Shown here piece after piece: positions 61,478 through 64,000 of a stretch of DNA of 64,000 nucleotides. Positions within the stretch are counted from its first letter, which is position 1. The number at the start of each line of letters is the position of its first letter. The notes under the pieces were generated by a model. It was not told the DNA's origin and searched no databases. It worked only from the letters and a program-made list of their open reading frames with translations. The stretch spans positions 3,038,001 to 3,102,000 of the forward strand of contig NC_013165.1 in NCBI RefSeq assembly GCF_000023885.1. The letters are read 5' to 3'. A program made the position numbers and the translations under genes. This DNA is from Slackia heliotrinireducens DSM 20476. Lineage in GTDB: Bacteria > Actinomycetota > Coriobacteriia > Coriobacteriales > Eggerthellaceae.

Positions 61478-62794
61478 CTAGTTCGCGGTGGGAGCGTCAG
61501 CGGTCTCCTCTTCGGCAGGCTGATCGGCCGGGCTGCCTTCGGCGGTTTCGTCAACCGTGCTCGCGGAAGGATCGCCGGACTCTTCGGCAGCCGCGCCGTT
61601 CACGGTTTCCTCGATAGCGGCATCAACGTCATCAGCGGATTCGTCAGCCGCGGCACCATCGGAAGGAGCCTCTTCGGTGGCGGTATCGGCGCTTTCGGCA
61701 CCGGTATCGCTGGCGGCCATGGCGGCCTCGGCCTCAGAGGTGTCGACGTCGTAGGGCAGACCCTCGGGCATGTCGTTAATCACGATGTCGGCGCCCTCCT
61801 GATAAGAGGAGAACCATTCCTGGTATGCCATGTCCTGAGCGCTGGAAGAAACGTAGTCCATGATCAGGTCCTGCAGCTCCTGGGGCAGCTCTTCGATGGA
61901 GGTGACCTCTTCGGGGCAGGTGAAGACCTCGGTGCACTTGATGATATGAATGCCGTAGTCGGAGGTGACAAGACCGCTGACCTGGCCTTCTTCAAGATTA
62001 GAAAGGGCATCGGTGTATTCGGTCACGAAGCTGTTCAAGGCGTCCCAGCCCACGTTGCCGCCATCAGCTGCAGATGCGGTGTCGATGGAGTATTGCGCAG
62101 CAGCATCGGCGAAGTCGATCTCGCCGTTGTTGATCTGGTCGAGCACCTGCTGCGCGGTGGCTTCGTCGTCAGCTGCGAACAAGATGTGGCTGGACTTCTT
62201 GGCGCCGTCATAGGCAGGGCCGTACATCTGCGCGTACATGAGCAGATCCTCTTCAGAGGGCTCGGCGTCGCCTGCCACGATGGGAACAAGCGCCTGCTCC
62301 ATGGCGTAAAGCTCCAGTTCAGAGCGGTACACCTCTTCGCTCTGGATACCAACGGACTGCAGCGCCTCATCCCAGGCGGCTTCGTCCTCGTAGTTGCTCT
62401 TCATGGTTTCGACCTGCGAATCGATTTCCGCAGAATCGACCGTCACGCCGTTCTCCTCGGCAGCCTGGCGAACGAGCGTCTGATTAACGTAGTAGTTGAT
62501 GACTTCGCTACGAAGATCCTCGGCGGTGTAGCCGGCATTGACCATCCATTCGGCCCAAGCTGCGTCTTCGGTCAGGCCGTTCAGCGAGCGGAAGTCCTCG
62601 ATGTAACCGGTGATGGAATTCTCGCCGATTTCGACGCCGTTGACCGTAGCGGCCACGCCGCCGGTGGTGTCGGACACGTCGAGCTGATCGTACGTCGCCT
62701 CTTCCTGGTTGCCGGAGCAGCCCGCAATCATGGCGGCCATGGCGCAGGCGATGGCGAACACGGCCATCGGTTTGATGATACGAGTAGCACTCAT
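61478..62794 (-). CDS. PpiC-type peptidyl-prolyl isomerase lipoprotein (PrsA/SurA-like)
   Basis: A 438-residue lipoprotein foldase. The signal ends at the lipobox AGC with Cys26. The SurA-like N-terminal helical part (about 45-200, starting GVAATVNGVEIGENSIT) is followed by a parvulin domain (about 205-300: KKSSHILFAADDEATAQQVL, FADAAAQYSIDTASAADGGN, VGWDALNSFV, YGIHIIKCTEV) and an Ala/Glu/Asp-rich acidic tail (about 350-438). It is expected to assist folding of exported proteins outside the membrane. AAAGGA lies upstream of the ATG. Monocistronic. Confidence 0.88.
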   Translation of the reverse strand: MSATRIIKPMAVFAIACAMAAMIAGCSGNQEEATYDQLDVSDTTGGVAATVNGVEIGENSITGYIEDFRSLNGLTEDAAWAEWMVNAGYTAEDLRSEVINYYVNQTLVRQAAEENGVTVDSAEIDSQVETMKSNYEDEAAWDEALQSVGIQSEEVYRSELELYAMEQALVPIVAGDAEPSEEDLLMYAQMYGPAYDGAKKSSHILFAADDEATAQQVLDQINNGEIDFADAAAQYSIDTASAADGGNVGWDALNSFVTEYTDALSNLEEGQVSGLVTSDYGIHIIKCTEVFTCPEEVTSIEELPQELQDLIMDYVSSSAQDMAYQEWFSSYQEGADIVINDMPEGLPYDVDTSEAEAAMAASDTGAESADTATEEAPSDGAAADESADDVDAAIEETVNGAAAEESGDPSASTVDETAEGSPADQPAEEETADAPTAN

Positions 62795-62940
62795 AGGATA
62801 CCCATCCTTTACTTAGGTAACGGCGTGCAAAGACGTACGCCACGTGTGGTATCGCGTATTTTCCCACATGCGTAGAATCGATATCCGTAGTCCACAATAC
62901 ACACATCGCCCTGTCACATTGTTGTCGAAAACCATCATGA

Positions 62941-62973
62941 AGAAAGCCGCACCCGGGTTCGGATGCGGCTTCT
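62941..62973 (-). terminator. typA terminator
   Basis: On the minus strand AGAAGCCGCA and TGCGGCTTTCT pair, followed by TCATG; about 28 nt after the typA stop codon. Confidence 0.75.
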
Positions 62974-63001
62974 CAATCTGATGTATGCCCAGATGCGGAA
63001 C

Positions 63002-64000
63002 CTACTGCTTGTTGGCCTTCTTGCGGTCGATGGCGGAAAGCAGGCGCTTGCGCAGGCGGATGCTCTTAGGGGTGACCTCCACCAGCTCGTCGTCCTGAAT
63101 GTACTCCAGGGCCTCTTCCAACGTGAAGGTAACCGGCGGCGTCAGCTGGATTGCCTTGTCGGCGCCGGAAGAACGCTGGTTGCCCAGCTGCTTGGCCTTC
63201 TCCACGTTTACGACCATGTCGCCCTCTTTGGCGCTTTCGCCCACGATCATGCCCTCGTAGCAGTCCTCGCCCGGACCGACGAACATGCGGCCGCGCTGCT
63301 GCAACGTATCAAGCGCGTAGGCCACCGATTTGCCCGTGGACATGGCGATCATGCTGCCGTTCTTGCGGCCGGCGAACTCGCCGCGGTAGGCGCCGTACTC
63401 GCTGAAGTGGTGGAACATGTTCGCTTCGCCATGGGTAGCGTTGAGCAGCCTGGTCTTCAGGCCCATGGTGCCGCGAGACGGAATCTTGAACACCAGGTGG
63501 GTCTGGTCCTCGCGGGTGAACATGTCGGTCATCTCGCCGCCGGCGTTGCCGAACACCTCGATGACCTTGCCGGCGTATTCGCTGGGCACGTCGACGGTTG
63601 CCTCCTCGATGGGCTCGAGCTTGCGGCCCTGCTCATCGGTCTTGATGATGACCTGCGGGCGGCCGACCTGGAATTCGAAGCCTTCGCGACGCATGGTTTC
63701 CATAAGAACGGACAGATGCAGAACGCCGCGGCCTGCCACGGAAATGCCGGAGCCTTCCTCCAGCGGCTCGATGCGCATGGAGATGTTGCTTTCGGCCTCA
63801 CGCATGAGGCGCTCGTTGAGCTGGCGTGAACCGACGATTTCGCCTTCGCGGCCGACCAGCGGGCTGCTGGATGCCTCGAACACGACGGCCATCGTGGGCT
63901 CCTCCACGGCGATGGGGTCCAGGCGCACGGGGTTCTCGCGGCTGGTGACCATATCTCCGATGTCGGCATCGTCGACACCGACCACCGCGATGATGTCGCC
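63002..64000 (-). CDS. typA: GTP-binding protein TypA/BipA (3' part)
   Basis: The C-terminal 330 or so residues of TypA/BipA, cut by the window end; the GTPase domain lies beyond it. Visible are the domain II/III junction (DPIAVEEPTMAVVFEASSSPLVGREG), the EF-G-like domain (GISVAGRGVLHLSVLMETMRREGFEFQVGRPQV) and the unique C-terminal domain ending TPKSIRLRKRLL followed by a Lys-rich tail. The reading frame is open to position 64000. The protein is a ribosome-associated translational GTPase linked to stress and ribosome assembly. Confidence 0.95.
   Translation of the reverse strand, partial: GDIIAVVGVDDADIGDMVTSRENPVRLDPIAVEEPTMAVVFEASSSPLVGREGEIVGSRQLNERLMREAESNISMRIEPLEEGSGISVAGRGVLHLSVLMETMRREGFEFQVGRPQVIIKTDEQGRKLEPIEEATVDVPSEYAGKVIEVFGNAGGEMTDMFTREDQTHLVFKIPSRGTMGLKTRLLNATHGEANMFHHFSEYGAYRGEFAGRKNGSMIAMSTGKSVAYALDTLQQRGRMFVGPGEDCYEGMIVGESAKEGDMVVNVEKAKQLGNQRSSGADKAIQLTPPVTFTLEEALEYIQDDELVEVTPKSIRLRKRLLSAIDRKKANKQ

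Overview
The window looks like a chromosomal segment of an anaerobic, high-GC actinobacterium of the Eggerthellaceae/Coriobacteriia type (Slackia/Eggerthella-like). This is inferred from several Tat-exported molybdopterin oxidoreductases with DmsB-like and NrfD-like partners, indolepyruvate:ferredoxin oxidoreductase, FixCX-type flavoproteins, GC-rich third codon positions, and the rpsF-ssb-rpsR-rplI-dnaB-purA order. The species cannot be fixed from sequence alone.

Layout. 1-9 kb: galE, a dGTPase-like HD protein, a DMT exporter, phenylacetate-CoA ligase, iorBA and purE; iorAB plus the CoA ligase suggest arylpyruvate/arylacetate metabolism. 9.2-14.7 kb: two identical inverted copies of an IS110-family (probably IS1111-group) element flank a DUF2207 membrane protein gene and tRNA-Ser(GCU). 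14.8-22.4 kb: a PucR-type regulator diverges from a molybdoenzyme, its ferredoxin subunit and a TorD-like chaperone; a separately promoted membrane protein with paired palindromic operators and a TetR regulator follow. 22.5-27.5 kb: a spermidine-synthase-like protein, a lipoprotein, a candidate small RNA and a large unknown protein. 27.9-38.8 kb: two paralogous three-gene operons (molybdoenzyme, four-cluster ferredoxin, NrfD-like anchor), one with a divergent TetR gene, separated by a frameshifted P1 peptidase and tRNA-Phe.

38.9-43.2 kb: a lower-GC DUF4143-type ATPase preceded by three repeats at an exact 33-bp period, then a damaged fix/cai-like locus in which the 3' ends of an acyl-CoA dehydrogenase and of fixB are fused head to head, followed by intact fixC and fixX. 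43.6-54.7 kb: a HemN-like radical SAM protein, purD, purA, a YhaN/YhaO-like (SbcC/SbcD) pair, dnaB and the rpsF-ssb-rpsR-rplI cluster, with DnaA-box-like sites between dnaB and rplI. 55-64 kb: small membrane proteins, a TetR regulator, tRNA-Ser(CGA), tRNA-Ser(GGA), a glucosaminidase/NlpC-P60 cell-wall hydrolase, a PpiC-type foldase lipoprotein and the 3' part of typA.

Intergenic space is rich in palindromic repeats. One family (ends GGGACA/TGTCCC, about 29 bp) occurs in several gaps and once in frame inside iorA. A second, about 185-195 bp with long imperfect inverted ends, occurs twice. Both IS copies sit directly beside U-tracts of intrinsic terminators and share extended flanking sequence, which suggests guided target choice.
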